From: Lodderomyces elongisporus
Taxonomy: Eukaryota > Ascomycota > Pichiomycetes > Serinales > Debaryomycetaceae
Assembly (NCBI RefSeq): GCF_030384665.1
Contig: NC_083676.1
Coordinates: forward strand, 744,001 to 808,000
DNA: 64,000 bases
Reading direction: 5' to 3'
A model generated the notes under the pieces. The model worked only from the letters and a program-made list of their open reading frames with translations. It did not search any database and was not told the DNA's origin. Position 1 is the first letter of the stretch, and each line of letters opens with the position of its first letter. Below, one piece after another: positions 9,636 through 18,637 of this stretch. The position numbers and the translations under genes were made by a program.

Positions 9636-10410
9636 GATTTAATTGTTGTCTCCATACAAATTTAAGTCACAGTGTAACTCTTTTCTGTTTGCCTCTTCTT
9701 AATTTCTTCTAATTTCTTTTTTTTTTTTTTCTTTAACTTTTCAAATAGTCATGACTGTACAAAATAAAAAATATCTTATAAGAAACCCCGTTCGTCTGAT
9801 TAGACAATAATATTAGATATTAGTAAGAACAGCGTTAATTAAATGTTTGAAATAATAAATAAAACGATTCGATTGAACGGTAATGTGGTAATGAAGATGG
9901 GGTGGAGTTTGTGGGAGCTTTTTGGAGTGTGATTGGGTTTGATTGGGTTTGATTGGGTTTGATTGGGTTTGATTGGGTTTGATTGGGTTTGATTGGGTTT
10001 GATTGGGTTTGATTGAGTTTGGTTTGGTTTGGTTTGGTTTGGTTTGGTTTGGTTTGGTTTGGTTTGGTTTGGTTTGGTTTGGTTTGGTTTGGTTTGGTTT
10101 GGTTTGGTTTGGTTCCGTGTTGGTAGTGTCCCTTTCAGTCCTTGCTAGAGAACAAATTTCACATGGTAGCGGTGTGCAGATTGATTTCTCTTTTCAGCAT
10201 TCAACAGAGAACCTGAAGTGGATGGCAATTAGTGTCAGCAGCAGGTACCCAAAGCAAAAAAAAAAAAAGGTGGGATCTGGAAACCAAAAGACCATTTATT
10301 CATAGAATAAAACTATCAAGTACCTCACATTTTTATTACAACAACATTTTTGAATTATTAAACTCTTTTTTTTTTTTGATTTCGTTTTTTTGTTCTAAAC
10401 CAAGTTGATA
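9636..10410. promoter_or_regulatory. Divergent intergenic region upstream of RPT6
   Basis: This separates the small membrane-protein gene from RPT6. The centre is the two-part G/T repeat listed separately. It is flanked by T-rich runs at 9715-9733 and 10365-10391. I found no exact proteasome-associated control element (GGTGGCAAA); GGATGGCAA near 10220 is a weak look-alike. Confidence 0.55.
9931..10114. repeat. Two-phase minisatellite: (GATTGGGTTT)9 then (GGTTT)18
   Basis: Nine 10-bp units GATTGGGTTT (the last GATTGAGTTT) run from 9931 to 10020. They are followed without a gap by about 18 units of GGTTT to 10114. The plus strand is purely G/T with an occasional A and has dozens of evenly spaced G-runs. 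It lies about 300 bp upstream of the RPT6 start codon. Confidence 0.95.
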
Positions 10411-11616
10411 ATGTCTACTGCGGTTGATAAACCATATACCCACGAGAGCGGAATTCGTCCATATTTCGAACAACAGATTCAAGACACCGAAATTGAAATA
10501 CAACAAACCACTCAGAATCTACGCAGACTTGAAGCGCAACGTAATAAGCTTAACAATAGCGTAAGGCAGTTAAAGGATGAGTTGAGGTTGCTTCAAGAAC
10601 CCGGCTCGTATGTTGGCGAGGTAATTAAAGTAATGGGTACAAAGAAAGTCTTGGTCAAGATCCATCCTGAAGGAAAATACATCGTCAATGTCACGAAAGA
10701 CGTTGACATCAAGAAATTGACTCCGTCGATAAGAGTGTGCCTCAAAGCTGATAGCCATGATTTGTACAAGATTTTGCCCAATAAAGTCGACCCATTGGTA
10801 TCCTTGATGATGGTGGAAAAGGTTCCTGATTCCACTTATGATATGGTGGGAGGATTGGACAAGCAGATCAAGGAGATCAAAGAAGTCATTGAATTACCAG
10901 TCAAGTATCCAGAATTATTCTCAAGTTTGGGAATAGCACAGCCCAAGGGTGTCATTTTGTACGGTCCACCGGGAACTGGAAAGACCTTGTTGGCACGAGC
11001 AGTGGCCCACCACACTGATTGTAAATTCATTCGTGTTTCAGGGTCAGAGTTGGTACAAAAGTATATTGGTGAGGGTTCTAGGATGGTGAGGGAGTTGTTC
11101 GTTATGGCAAGAGAGCATGCTCCATCGATTATTTTTATGGACGAGATTGATTCTATTGGGTCTTCAAGGGTGGAAGGCTCGTCTGGAGGAGACTCTGAAG
11201 TTCAGAGAACTATGTTGGAGTTGTTGAATCAATTAGATGGGTTTGAGAGCTCAAAAGATATTAAGATCATTATGGCTACGAACAGGCTAGATATTTTGGA
11301 TCCGGCTCTTTTGCGTCCAGGAAGAATCGATAGAAAAATCGAGTTTCCTGCCCCTACTTTGCAAGCTAGAACAGACATCTTGAGAATTCACTCAAGGTCG
11401 ATGAACTTGACTAGAGGGATCAATTTGAAAAAAATTGCGGAAAAGATGAATGGATGTTCAGGTGCCGACGTCAAGGGTGTTTGTACTGAGGCTGGTATGT
11501 ACGCGCTCAGAGAGAGAAGGATACACGTTACGCAGGAAGATTTCGAATTGGCAGTGGCGAAGGTGATGTCCAAGAATGATGAGGGTACAGTTTCACTTCA
11601 AAAGTTGTTCAAGTAG
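10411..11616 (+). CDS. RPT6: 26S proteasome regulatory ATPase Rpt6
   Basis: The ATG at 10411 gives MSTAVDKP and 401 aa (S. cerevisiae Rpt6 is 405 aa); upstream in frame there is only a TTG. Rpt6 is one of six AAA ATPases of the 19S base that unfold substrates and open the 20S gate. Evidence: N-terminal coiled coil at about 20-65, an OB-fold segment ([13 protein letters not shown] onward), Walker A GPPGTGKT at 185-192, Walker B with FMDEID around 242-247, the second region of homology with ATNR and LRPGRIDR, and the C-terminus LFK. Identity to the Rpt6 family rather than other Rpt subunits is clear from the N-terminal half. Confidence 0.97.
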   Translation: MSTAVDKPYTHESGIRPYFEQQIQDTEIEIQQTTQNLRRLEAQRNKLNNSVRQLKDELRLLQEPGSYVGEVIKVMGTKKVLVKIHPEGKYIVNVTKDVDIKKLTPSIRVCLKADSHDLYKILPNKVDPLVSLMMVEKVPDSTYDMVGGLDKQIKEIKEVIELPVKYPELFSSLGIAQPKGVILYGPPGTGKTLLARAVAHHTDCKFIRVSGSELVQKYIGEGSRMVRELFVMAREHAPSIIFMDEIDSIGSSRVEGSSGGDSEVQRTMLELLNQLDGFESSKDIKIIMATNRLDILDPALLRPGRIDRKIEFPAPTLQARTDILRIHSRSMNLTRGINLKKIAEKMNGCSGADVKGVCTEAGMYALRERRIHVTQEDFELAVAKVMSKNDEGTVSLQKLFK

Positions 11617-12037
11617 GTAGCTTGTGTCATACAAGAGTGTAGAGAAAGACGAGAGCAGGGTTGTCGCATAGCACAGTCACAAGTGACAAGTGTACGACTG
11701 CTGAGCATCAATTTGAGCTAGTAGCTCACCGATACCAGCGGTTTGAGTTCGTGACTTGATAGGCTATATTCCAATTAAGTGTAATTGTCAATTTTTGCAC
11801 CTAAAAAGGTCTCAATGCTCATAAGTTAAGAGAGTAAATTGTCTCATACAAAGTCACTAGTAAGGAGAATCGTGAGAGTATACACTCTGCACGTTCACCT
11901 AGTGATTTGTGTTCAATGTAGTTGACCGTCTAAATTCTATATTTTATCGATGTTTCTATATAATAGTGATAAGTTTACTTTACCACTTCTCTTTCCTATT
12001 TATATTAACTCATCTTGTTTGAAGTTTCAAAATCCCC
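11617..12037. other. Intergenic region between RPT6 and the accessory block
   Basis: This is unique sequence with RPT6 3' flank on the left. I see no gene, RNA gene or strong repeat. It ends at the left copy of the 78-bp direct repeat. Confidence 0.5.
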
Positions 12038-12114
12038 ATGTCGTGCAATATTTTTCAAATATTCACTAAATGGAAGCGAGGGCACAGAGCGTCCAGTGTG
12101 TGTCGCACTGTGAC
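12038..12114. repeat. Left copy of block-flanking direct repeat
   Basis: About 78 bp beginning ATGTCGTGCAATATTTTTC recurs at 46607-46685 in the same orientation with roughly 90% identity (a handful of substitutions and a 2-bp indel). It does not occur between the array units, where an unrelated segment of about 46 bp (e.g. 16238-16283) joins the same neighbouring sequences. The two copies thus bracket the entire ten-gene block. Confidence 0.85.
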
Positions 12115-13605
12115 ACTGAGTGCGAAATAGAAGAATGGTTCAATTACAAATAGCAGAGTGTATACAAAAACAGAAAGGTGTGTTAATATTAGAAAGAAAA
12201 GTGCATATATTAGTAGCAAAACTCACTGAGTCCCTCACCATGATGTATTCCTGAAAACGAGTGAAAGCTGTATATGTTAAACGAGTGTAGATGCAGGTGC
12301 AATGGGAGATACCAAAAGTGTGTGCGTGCCAGTGACGGATAAGATAAGTAGTAGCAGGGCCCTTTGTGGTGTTTGAACACGGGCACACTTTTTGGTGAGC
12401 TCTCCTTCTTGGGGATCATGGCCGGGTTTGTGATATAGTTGGCCATGGAGCAGCAGCAGCAATATTAGGAACAGCAATAGCAGGAACAGCATCAGCATCA
12501 GCAACACCACCAGAAATAACACCAGTAAAATTTTTGACAACTTTGAAGCGCATGCTTTGAGTTTGGTCGACACTGGATAGCACACACTATGCCAAATATG
12601 ATTTCTATAATTTCTATAATTTCTATAATTTCTATAATTTCTATGATTTCTATGATTTCTATAATTTCTATAATTTCTATAATTTCTATAATTTCTATAA
12701 TTTCTATGATTTCTATAATTTCTATAATTTCTATAATTTCTATAATTTCTATAATTTCTATAATTTCTATAATTTCTATAATTTCTATAATTTCTATGAC
12801 TTCTATGATTTCTATGACTTCTATGATTTCTATGATTTCTATGATTTCTATGATTTCTATGATTTCTATGATTTCTATGATTTCTATGATTTCTATGATT
12901 TCTATGATTTCTATGATTTCTATGATTTCTATGATTTCTATGATTTCTATGATTTCTATGATTTCTATGATTTCTATGATTTCTATGATTTCTATGATTT
13001 CTATGATTTCTATGATTTCTATGATTTCTATGATTTCTATGATTTCTATGATTTCTATGATTTCTATGATGAATATTAATAGTAGTGGTGGTGGTAGCAG
13101 TAGTAGTAGTGGTAGTAAAGCTATTCCACCACGAGCAAACAATGATTATTATGTAGCAAAATTAAACCCCGAGAGCTGATTCCGCAAGCTCTTCTTCTGC
13201 ACCATCTGAAACAACTTGCACGGTGACTTATACAACTCAACCTGTGATTCTATGATCCCGCTGTGCCTTGTTGATACCCCTAGTGCATATGCGTCCTCCA
13301 CATTTTTCGTCCCCCGTACAAGATCATACGAAAAAGGCGCCATTTTGTCGCAGGATCTGCCAAGTTCAGAATAAATGTGTGAGTCAGCAGCTACACTAGT
13401 GCAATGTTGTGGTAGGCTATGGGAAACGGTAGCAGAGGTCGGTGGGCTCCCCCTGCTTTGGGATCATGGTTGGGTTTGTGATATAGTCATCCGTGAAGCA
13501 GCAACAGAGGTAACATCAGAAATAGCTTTAGGAACAGCATCAGGATCAATAAGATGAATAGCATCTGGAATAGCATCAGGATCAAGGTGTCTTTTAACTT
13601 CGGTC
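12115..13605. repeat. Diverged downstream spacer of the first gene of the block
   Basis: This corresponds to the spacer segment found 3' of each array gene (e.g. 16284-17254) but is diverged and longer. Shared landmarks: GAAATAGAAGAATGGTTC near 12124, the CACACTA segment near 12588, and 13254-13526, which differs from 16898-17169 at only about four positions. Extra material: unrelated sequence at 12180-12390, a second degenerate copy (12394-12465) of the GGGATCATGG/GTGATATAGT segment found at 13441-13510, and the 9-bp minisatellite listed separately. No convincing gene is present. Short minus-strand frames exist but are broken relative to the array version, by a one-base C insertion near 13452 and a stop near 13149. 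Confidence 0.75.
12599..13070. repeat. 9-bp minisatellite (TTTCTATAA / TTTCTATGA), about 52 copies
   Basis: Units of TTTCTATAA dominate on the left and TTTCTATGA on the right, with two TTCTATGAC variants near 12797 and 12815. The array copies carry only a short AT-rich segment (ATAATAAATATGATAAATATG) in the same place, so the expansion is private to this spacer. As 9 is a multiple of 3 it yields long artefactual reading frames on both strands (ISM/ISI and IIE repeats). Confidence 0.95.
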
Positions 13606-14333
13606 TTAATCCCTTTTTTTTTCGTGTTTTTTTTTTCTTTTTTTTCTTTTTTTTCGTTTTTTTGGTTTTTTTTGTTTTTCTGGTTTTTTTCGTTTTTTAT
13701 TTTTAGCATTAATTAAGCTTTGTCCAAGTTCTGCAATTCGCAGAGCCTTGGATATATTCAAAAAGAGTTTAAAAACCTTTTTGAAACTCGCTTTAATGCT
13801 ATTTAGGAAGCAAGTGAGGCTGGTACTTAGGGGTGGTGTCGTGATTTCAAAGTTTTCTGGATGTAGTTCCCCCTCGATAACCTCAATGTGTTGATCTAAA
13901 CTTTCTAGCAACCATGAAGCATACTCTTCAGGTGTTCTGACCTTTTCTTTGCCAAACCTGAAGAGAGTCTTAATCCTGCCCTCTCCCTTATAAATTCGGT
14001 GGTGGGCGTCAAACCAAACTTGGATTTTTGGTCGAATTTTCTCATTAAAGACAATTCCTATAACAAGCTTGTAGTTTGTTTTCTTTTGAGCTACAAGATG
14101 TTTTGTTTGTTGTGAAAGCTTTAAGAGTAGATTCTCCCTCTCCTCGGCAAGCATTGGAATTCCGATAGTGCCCATTATACTATCTTGGTCAATACAGTAT
14201 ATGTGTTGCCACGACGTGCGGGAACAATGCGCAGTAGACAAAGCTTCATTGATATAGCAAGTGTTTCGTGTAGAAATGAAATCACTTATGTAGTTAGCAT
14301 CATTGGTGTTGTTGGTGTTGTGGGTGTTGTTGG

Positions 14334-14379
<46 letters not shown>

Positions 14380-15279
14380 GGTGTTGTTGGTGTTGTTGGT
14401 GTTGTTGGTGTTGTTGGTGTTGGTGTTGTTGGTGTTGTTGTTGGTGTTGTTGGTGTTGGTGTTGTTGGTGTTGTTGGTGTTGTTGGTGTTGTTGGTGTTG
14501 TTAGCGTTGTTGGTGTTGTTAGCGTTGTTGGTGTTGTTGGTGTTGTTAGCGTTGTTTGTGTTGTTGGTGTTGTTGGTGTTGTTAGCGTTGTTAGCGTTGT
14601 TTGTGTTGTTTGTGTTGTTTGTGTAATTGGTGTTGTTTGTGTAACTAGTGTTGTTTGTGTAATTAGCGCTGTTTGTGTAGTTAGCGCTGTTTGTGTCTTG
14701 TTCCGAAGGGTACTCCCTATCAGCCTTGTTGTCAAGAACAGGGCTTATAGTATAGTACCTGTCCTCATCATAGACCTTCATACTAAAAAGATGAAGATAT
14801 GGAGGCAAAACTAAATCTTCTTCCCAGAGAGTAGTTGAATTTGCAACTTCACTTTCAATTTCTTCAAAGTGTTCCTTTGAAACTCTGTAGATGAGATACT
14901 TTTTATCAGCAGATGTAAATGCAGACTCACCAATTCTAACCACAGAATGTTGCTTCGAAACAAACGATTGTATAAAATCGGTGTCGTTTACTTGCTGCAA
15001 CCATTTCATCCATTGGAACATCTTTGGGTTGAACGATTTGAATTTTGTCCTGAACCCCTGGAACAGCAAGGACACTTTGCAAACATCACCTCTTTTGCAC
15101 GGTCTTTTCTTACCGGCAATTGTGGAGCGTCTAACACCTTCAGCAATGAGAAACCTTTCGGCCTCTTCTGGAATTATAGATTCTTGGACAGGCAGTTGAG
15201 ATCCAAGTTTTTTGGAAAAGTAAAAAGGTTTGGAATCCTTTGCAAAGACGTTTTGAAAACATTTATTAAAAAAGGGCAT
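13606..15279 (-). CDS. Diverged PIP-kinase-fold (pseudokinase) paralogue at the head of the array
   Basis: The product is 557 aa from the ATG at 15279. It is clearly homologous to the nine array proteins (shared EAERFL near residue 39, the LIY(K/R) strand, TPEEYA, and DQHIEVIEGELH) at roughly 35-40% identity by eye. PIPK landmarks: GESAFTSADKKYLI at 117-130 aligns with the glycine loop and first kinase strand, with Y131 where the catalytic lysine should be. A segment starting AEERENLLLKL leads into TNYKLVIGI, with Asn at the DYSLL aspartate. FDAHHRIY keeps the Asp of the IID motif. About 150 residues of Asn/Thr repeat (DNA 14290-14690) replace the DLKGS region. A Lys/Arg-rich tail of about 30 residues is encoded by a T-rich tract that is 3' non-coding in the array copies. 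Function is unknown; catalysis is unlikely. Confidence 0.8.
14290..14690 (-). repeat. Coding minisatellite, Asn/Thr repeat
   Basis: GTTGTTGGT-type 9-mers and pure TTG triplets in the plus strand encode (N-T-N) and poly-Asn repeats in the paralogue protein. Variants with AGC and TGT towards the right end give Ala- and Tyr-containing units. It sits at the same protein position as the Thr/Asn hexamer repeat of the array genes. Confidence 0.92.
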
Positions 15280-17254
15280 TGTTAATTTTTAAATTGTAGT
15301 CTTACTAAATTATTGATTGTAAAATCTGGTTAATGTTGTCGAGTAAGGCTTGGTGGTGTGTTTAATTCTGGTAAAAGAAAGAAGAAGAAGAAAAAGAAAA
15401 GTGTAAAAAAAGGTTTGAGGTCACAAGGGTTTTGTTTGTGGATATTTATACTACACCAAGTAGCCCTCTCGCCACGCCTTGTAGTTGGAGATTAACAAGT
15501 AAATTGTGTTATGCCATATACATTGTGGTTGCAAAACCCGCGAGGAAGTGAGGGGGGAACAGAAGGGCGGAAAGTCCCTTCTGGTAGCCCAGCAGTGTGT
15601 GTGCAATTGTATGTGCTACCAAACGCGTCATAACAAAAAACCAAATGGGTGCTGCCAAATGGGTGCTGCCAAATGGGTGCTGCCAATAGTATGTGGCTGT
15701 AGCAGAAAGTGGACAACCAGAGTGGATGAATTGTGTGTTTGGATGCATGTTGGCTCAACATTACCCACAGCCTTATACATCCTGCAATGCATCCTATCTC
15801 CACAAACAATCCTCGACTCATTGCAGGTTTGACAGCAATCCGTCGAAAATTGTTTGTGTGTGTTGATTATTCCTGCGAGTCTGGTGCGAATTTACGGGAA
15901 AATTGTGGGCTCAGCTACTCCCTCCCTCTTTCCCCGCCCCATACATTTACATCATATAGGCCGGATCCCAGGTTGAGCCCTAGGTTGAACCCCAGGCTGG
16001 ATCCTATGTCAGTTCTACAAAAATGCGCCACTTCCAGAACATAGGGAGAATCTGGCTCCTATCACTGCTGCTGCCCACTGTAGTGTTTTTTTGTAAAGTT
16101 TTTTGTAAAGTACACACGCACCCGCGCGCGTCCATCTTACGTGTATATTACGTGTATCTGAGGTTAACTCGTTCACAGCAGCTCACGTGCGCGTATACAT
16201 ACACATACTCCAACCCGAGATACTCTAGTTTGCAATGACAGCGATTGCGCGAAATATACAGAACGTTCAATTTTGTAGGCTGAATGCGAAATAGAAGAAT
16301 GGTTCAATTACAAATAGCAGAGTGTTTACATAAACAGAAAAGTGTGTTAATATTAGAAAAAAAAAGTGCAAAGATTAATAGCAGGAACAGCAACACCACC
16401 AAACATAACATCAGCAACACCATCAGCAACACCACCAGACATAACATCAGCAACACCATCAGCAACACCACCAGACATAACATCAGTAACACCACCAGAC
16501 ATAACACCAGCAACACAACCAGACATAACATCAGCAACACAACCAGACATAACATCAGCAACACAACCAGCAACACCATCAGCAACGCAACCAGTGACAC
16601 AACCAGGAAAAAACACCAGGAATAACACCAAAAACATTTCTGACAAGTTTGAATGGCATAGTTTGAGTTTGGTCGACGTCGGATAGCACACACTATAATA
16701 AATATGTTGGATATAATAAATATGATAAATATGATAAATATTAGTGGTGGTAGTAGTAGTGGTGCTATTCCAACACGAGCAAACAATGATTTTGATGCAA
16801 CATTAACAAACCCCGGAAGCAGATTCCACAAGCTTTTCTTCTGCACCATCTGAAACAACTTGCACGGTGACTTACACAACCCAACCTGTGATAATATGAT
16901 CCCGCTGTGCCTTGTTGATACCCCTAGTGCATATGCATCCTCCACATTTTTCGTCCCCCGTACAAGATCATACGACAAAGGCGCCATTTTGTCGCAGGAT
17001 CTGCCAAGTTCAGAATAAATGTGTGAGTCGGCAGCTACACTAGTGCAATGTTGTGGTAGGCTATGGGAAACGGTAGCAGAGGTCGGTGGGCTCCCCTGCT
17101 TTGGGATCATGGTTGGGTTTGTGATATAGTCATCCGTGAAGCAGCAACAGAGGTAACATCAGAAATAGCACCAGTGACAGTAACGTGCTTTTTTTTTGTC
17201 CGTCTGTTTTTGTTTTTTTTTTTTTTTTTTTGTTTTTTGTTTTTTTCCCTTTTA
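15280..17254. promoter_or_regulatory. Spacer 0: promoter of the paralogue plus downstream region of copy 1
   Basis: The part next to the paralogue start (15280-15384) is unique. 15385-16237 appears identical to the array R block. It contains the 14-bp repeat CAAATGGGTGCTGC three times (15641-15684), an imperfect 12-bp repeat of AGGTTGA type within 15961-16004, a CACGTG E-box at 16184-16189, and a TTACGTGTAT pair near 16136-16156. 16238-17254 is the joint and spacer L. Spacer L has 24-bp repeats (16380-16610, unit like GCAACACCACCAGACATAAC) and a T-run of 19 near 17213-17231 just 3' of the copy 1 stop. A minus-strand open frame at 16304-17110 (268 codons, hydrophobic) exists in each unit but is not credited as a gene. 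Confidence 0.7.
15441..15450 (-). promoter_or_regulatory. TATA box of the paralogue (shared promoter)
   Basis: On the minus strand this reads TATAAATATC, about 162 bp upstream of the ATG at 15279. The same element lies about 174 bp upstream of every array gene: 18811, 22181, 25551, 28923, 32293, 35639, 39045, 42415 and 45785. All ten genes therefore appear to use one promoter sequence. No experimental support is available. Confidence 0.6.
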
Positions 17255-18637
17255 TTACTTGGTTGAGACCAGCATTAGACTTTTGATCCTCGCTTTTATG
17301 TTCTTTATGTAGCGAGTGAAGCTGGTAGTTGGGGGTAGTGTTTTGATTTTGAACTTTTCTAGATGTAGTTCCCCCTCGATAACCTCAATGTGCTGATCTA
17401 AAGTCTTAATCAACCAAGCAGCGTATTCTTCTGGTGTTTTGACATTTGCTCTGCCAAACCTAAAAAACCTTCTAAACCCCCTCTCCCTGGTGTATGTCCT
17501 GTGGTAGTCGACAATCCGAACTTGGATTCCTGGTCGACTACCCACTTTTCTCTCCACCCCAACTAGAAGCTTATAGCCTGTTTTGTTTCTGGCTATAAGA
17601 TGGGTCGTGTCCCTTTGCAATTTGTGAAGGATGTCCTCGCGTTCTTTGGTAAGTAAGGGGAAGCGGACATTGCCTGTTGGACAGCCCTGGTCAATGGGGT
17701 GGTATAATGGCCTCAGAAATGAGGACTTATGGACAACGGAGTTGGTGCAAAGTGTTGCGAAGGTGGGTCTGGGTTCGCCCATGTCACATGCTTGTTTGTT
17801 CCTGCGTGTCACGTAATTGTATGTGCGTGTGGTGTTTGTGTTTGTGTTTGTGTTTGTGTTTGTGTTTGTGTCTGTGTTTGTGTCTGTAAATGTGTATGTG
17901 TTTGAGGTATATGTGTTTTTCGGGCTTGTTTCTTGTGTGCCCAAGTAATATACCTCAGTTGCTTGGTGCTCGTATGCCGGACTTACTGCATAGATAGTTT
18001 CCTCCCCTCCAAAATTCATTTTCAAGAGTTGGAAGTGGGGAAGTATCAATGATGCCTCTTTGTAGTGGCTTCCCATTCTGGGAAGCTCTCTCCTGATGTC
18101 TTGGGAGTGTTCGTCTGAAATCTTGTAGATGAGAAATTTTCCATCTGTAGATTTGTAGGCGGTGCTGCCTATTTTTGTTATGGAGTCTTCCATGGACGCA
18201 AATGACTGTAAATAGGTGGATTCCAGGCATCCCCACAGCTTTCTTACTCTTTGAAACAGCTTTGCATGGTAGGACTCGATATTGGTTGTGTATTCTTGGT
18301 GCCTAAGAAAAACACTGAAAGTTTCGTCGTACTTCCAGGTTCTCCTGAGGCAGTCGGCAATACTTTTGTGTATTCCCTCTACAAGAAGAAACCTTTCGGC
18401 CTCTTTCTTGGTAAGCTTTTTAACTGGTGTTTCCAGCAGTGGTGCACCTGAGGGTGATTTCCCAGGTGCTTGCGAAGGTTTGAATCCCTTCGCCAAAGTT
18501 GATTTGAGGTTTTGGAAAACCTGCTTGGTTGATTGGGGTACAGGTTCTCCGGGAAGTTGAAACCGAACCTTGCGTTCGGCTGGTTTTTCCCCCTTTGACT
18601 TGGGGGAGGTGTTAAAAGCGTTTTTGAAAAATGACAT
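17255..18637 (-). CDS. PIP-kinase-fold pseudokinase, array copy 1 (460 aa)
   Basis: Residues 1-75 are basic and Pro/Ser-rich with no domain. Homology to phosphatidylinositol-phosphate kinases (Mss4/PIP5K, Fab1) then runs in order: a Y-x-x-K-x-F helix (123-140); GSTAYKSTDGKFLI (157-170), matching the family G-S-x-F-Y-x-S-x-D-x-R-F-I-I; LILPHFQLLK (197-206), like LLPKFYGLY; a segment starting TKEREDILHKLQRD (330-343) that leads into TGYKLLVGV (353-361), like xDYSLLVGI; IVDYHRTY (375-382); and TPEEYAAWL (401-409), like PxxYAxRF. Key losses: Tyr171 at the ATP-binding lysine, Gly354 at the DYSLL Asp, and no DLKGS (a Thr/Asn repeat at 241-270 instead). Asp377 of the IID motif is kept. I infer a catalytically dead PIPK relative. 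CTG codon 138 would be Ser. The allele state is T-run 19, basic hexamer number. Confidence 0.85.
   Translation of the reverse strand: MSFFKNAFNTSPKSKGEKPAERKVRFQLPGEPVPQSTKQVFQNLKSTLAKGFKPSQAPGKSPSGAPLLETPVKKLTKKEAERFLLVEGIHKSIADCLRRTWKYDETFSVFLRHQEYTTNIESYHAKLFQRVRKLWGCLESTYLQSFASMEDSITKIGSTAYKSTDGKFLIYKISDEHSQDIRRELPRMGSHYKEASLILPHFQLLKMNFGGEETIYAVSPAYEHQATEVYYLGTQETSPKNTYTSNTYTFTDTNTDTNTNTNTNTNTNTTRTYNYVTRRNKQACDMGEPRPTFATLCTNSVVHKSSFLRPLYHPIDQGCPTGNVRFPLLTKEREDILHKLQRDTTHLIARNKTGYKLLVGVERKVGSRPGIQVRIVDYHRTYTRERGFRRFFRFGRANVKTPEEYAAWLIKTLDQHIEVIEGELHLEKFKIKTLPPTTSFTRYIKNIKARIKSLMLVSTK
17832..17890 (-). repeat. Coding hexamer repeat (TTTGTG)n of copy 1
   Basis: TTTGTG units, with TCTGTG variants, encode alternating Thr/Asn in place of the PIPK DLKGS segment. 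Copies 1-4 and 6 have the same number. Copy 7 has one more, and copies 5, 8 and 9 have two more. All changes keep the frame. Confidence 0.9.

Noticed and set aside
10215..10230. Proteasome-associated control element upstream of RPT6
   Set aside because: GGATGGCAA is only a partial match to GGTGGCAAA and the clade uses a different Rpn4 site; not distinctive enough.
12498..13179. Long frames on both strands with IIE or ISM repeats
   Set aside because: Produced by the 9-bp minisatellite, which has no stops in several frames.
16304..17110. 268-codon hydrophobic minus-strand frame, present in every array spacer, as a second gene of the unit
   Set aside because: Second half is a 24-bp repeat open in several frames; the corresponding region of the diverged unit is broken by a frameshift and a stop; substitutions there show no codon-position bias. 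Kept only as a finding.
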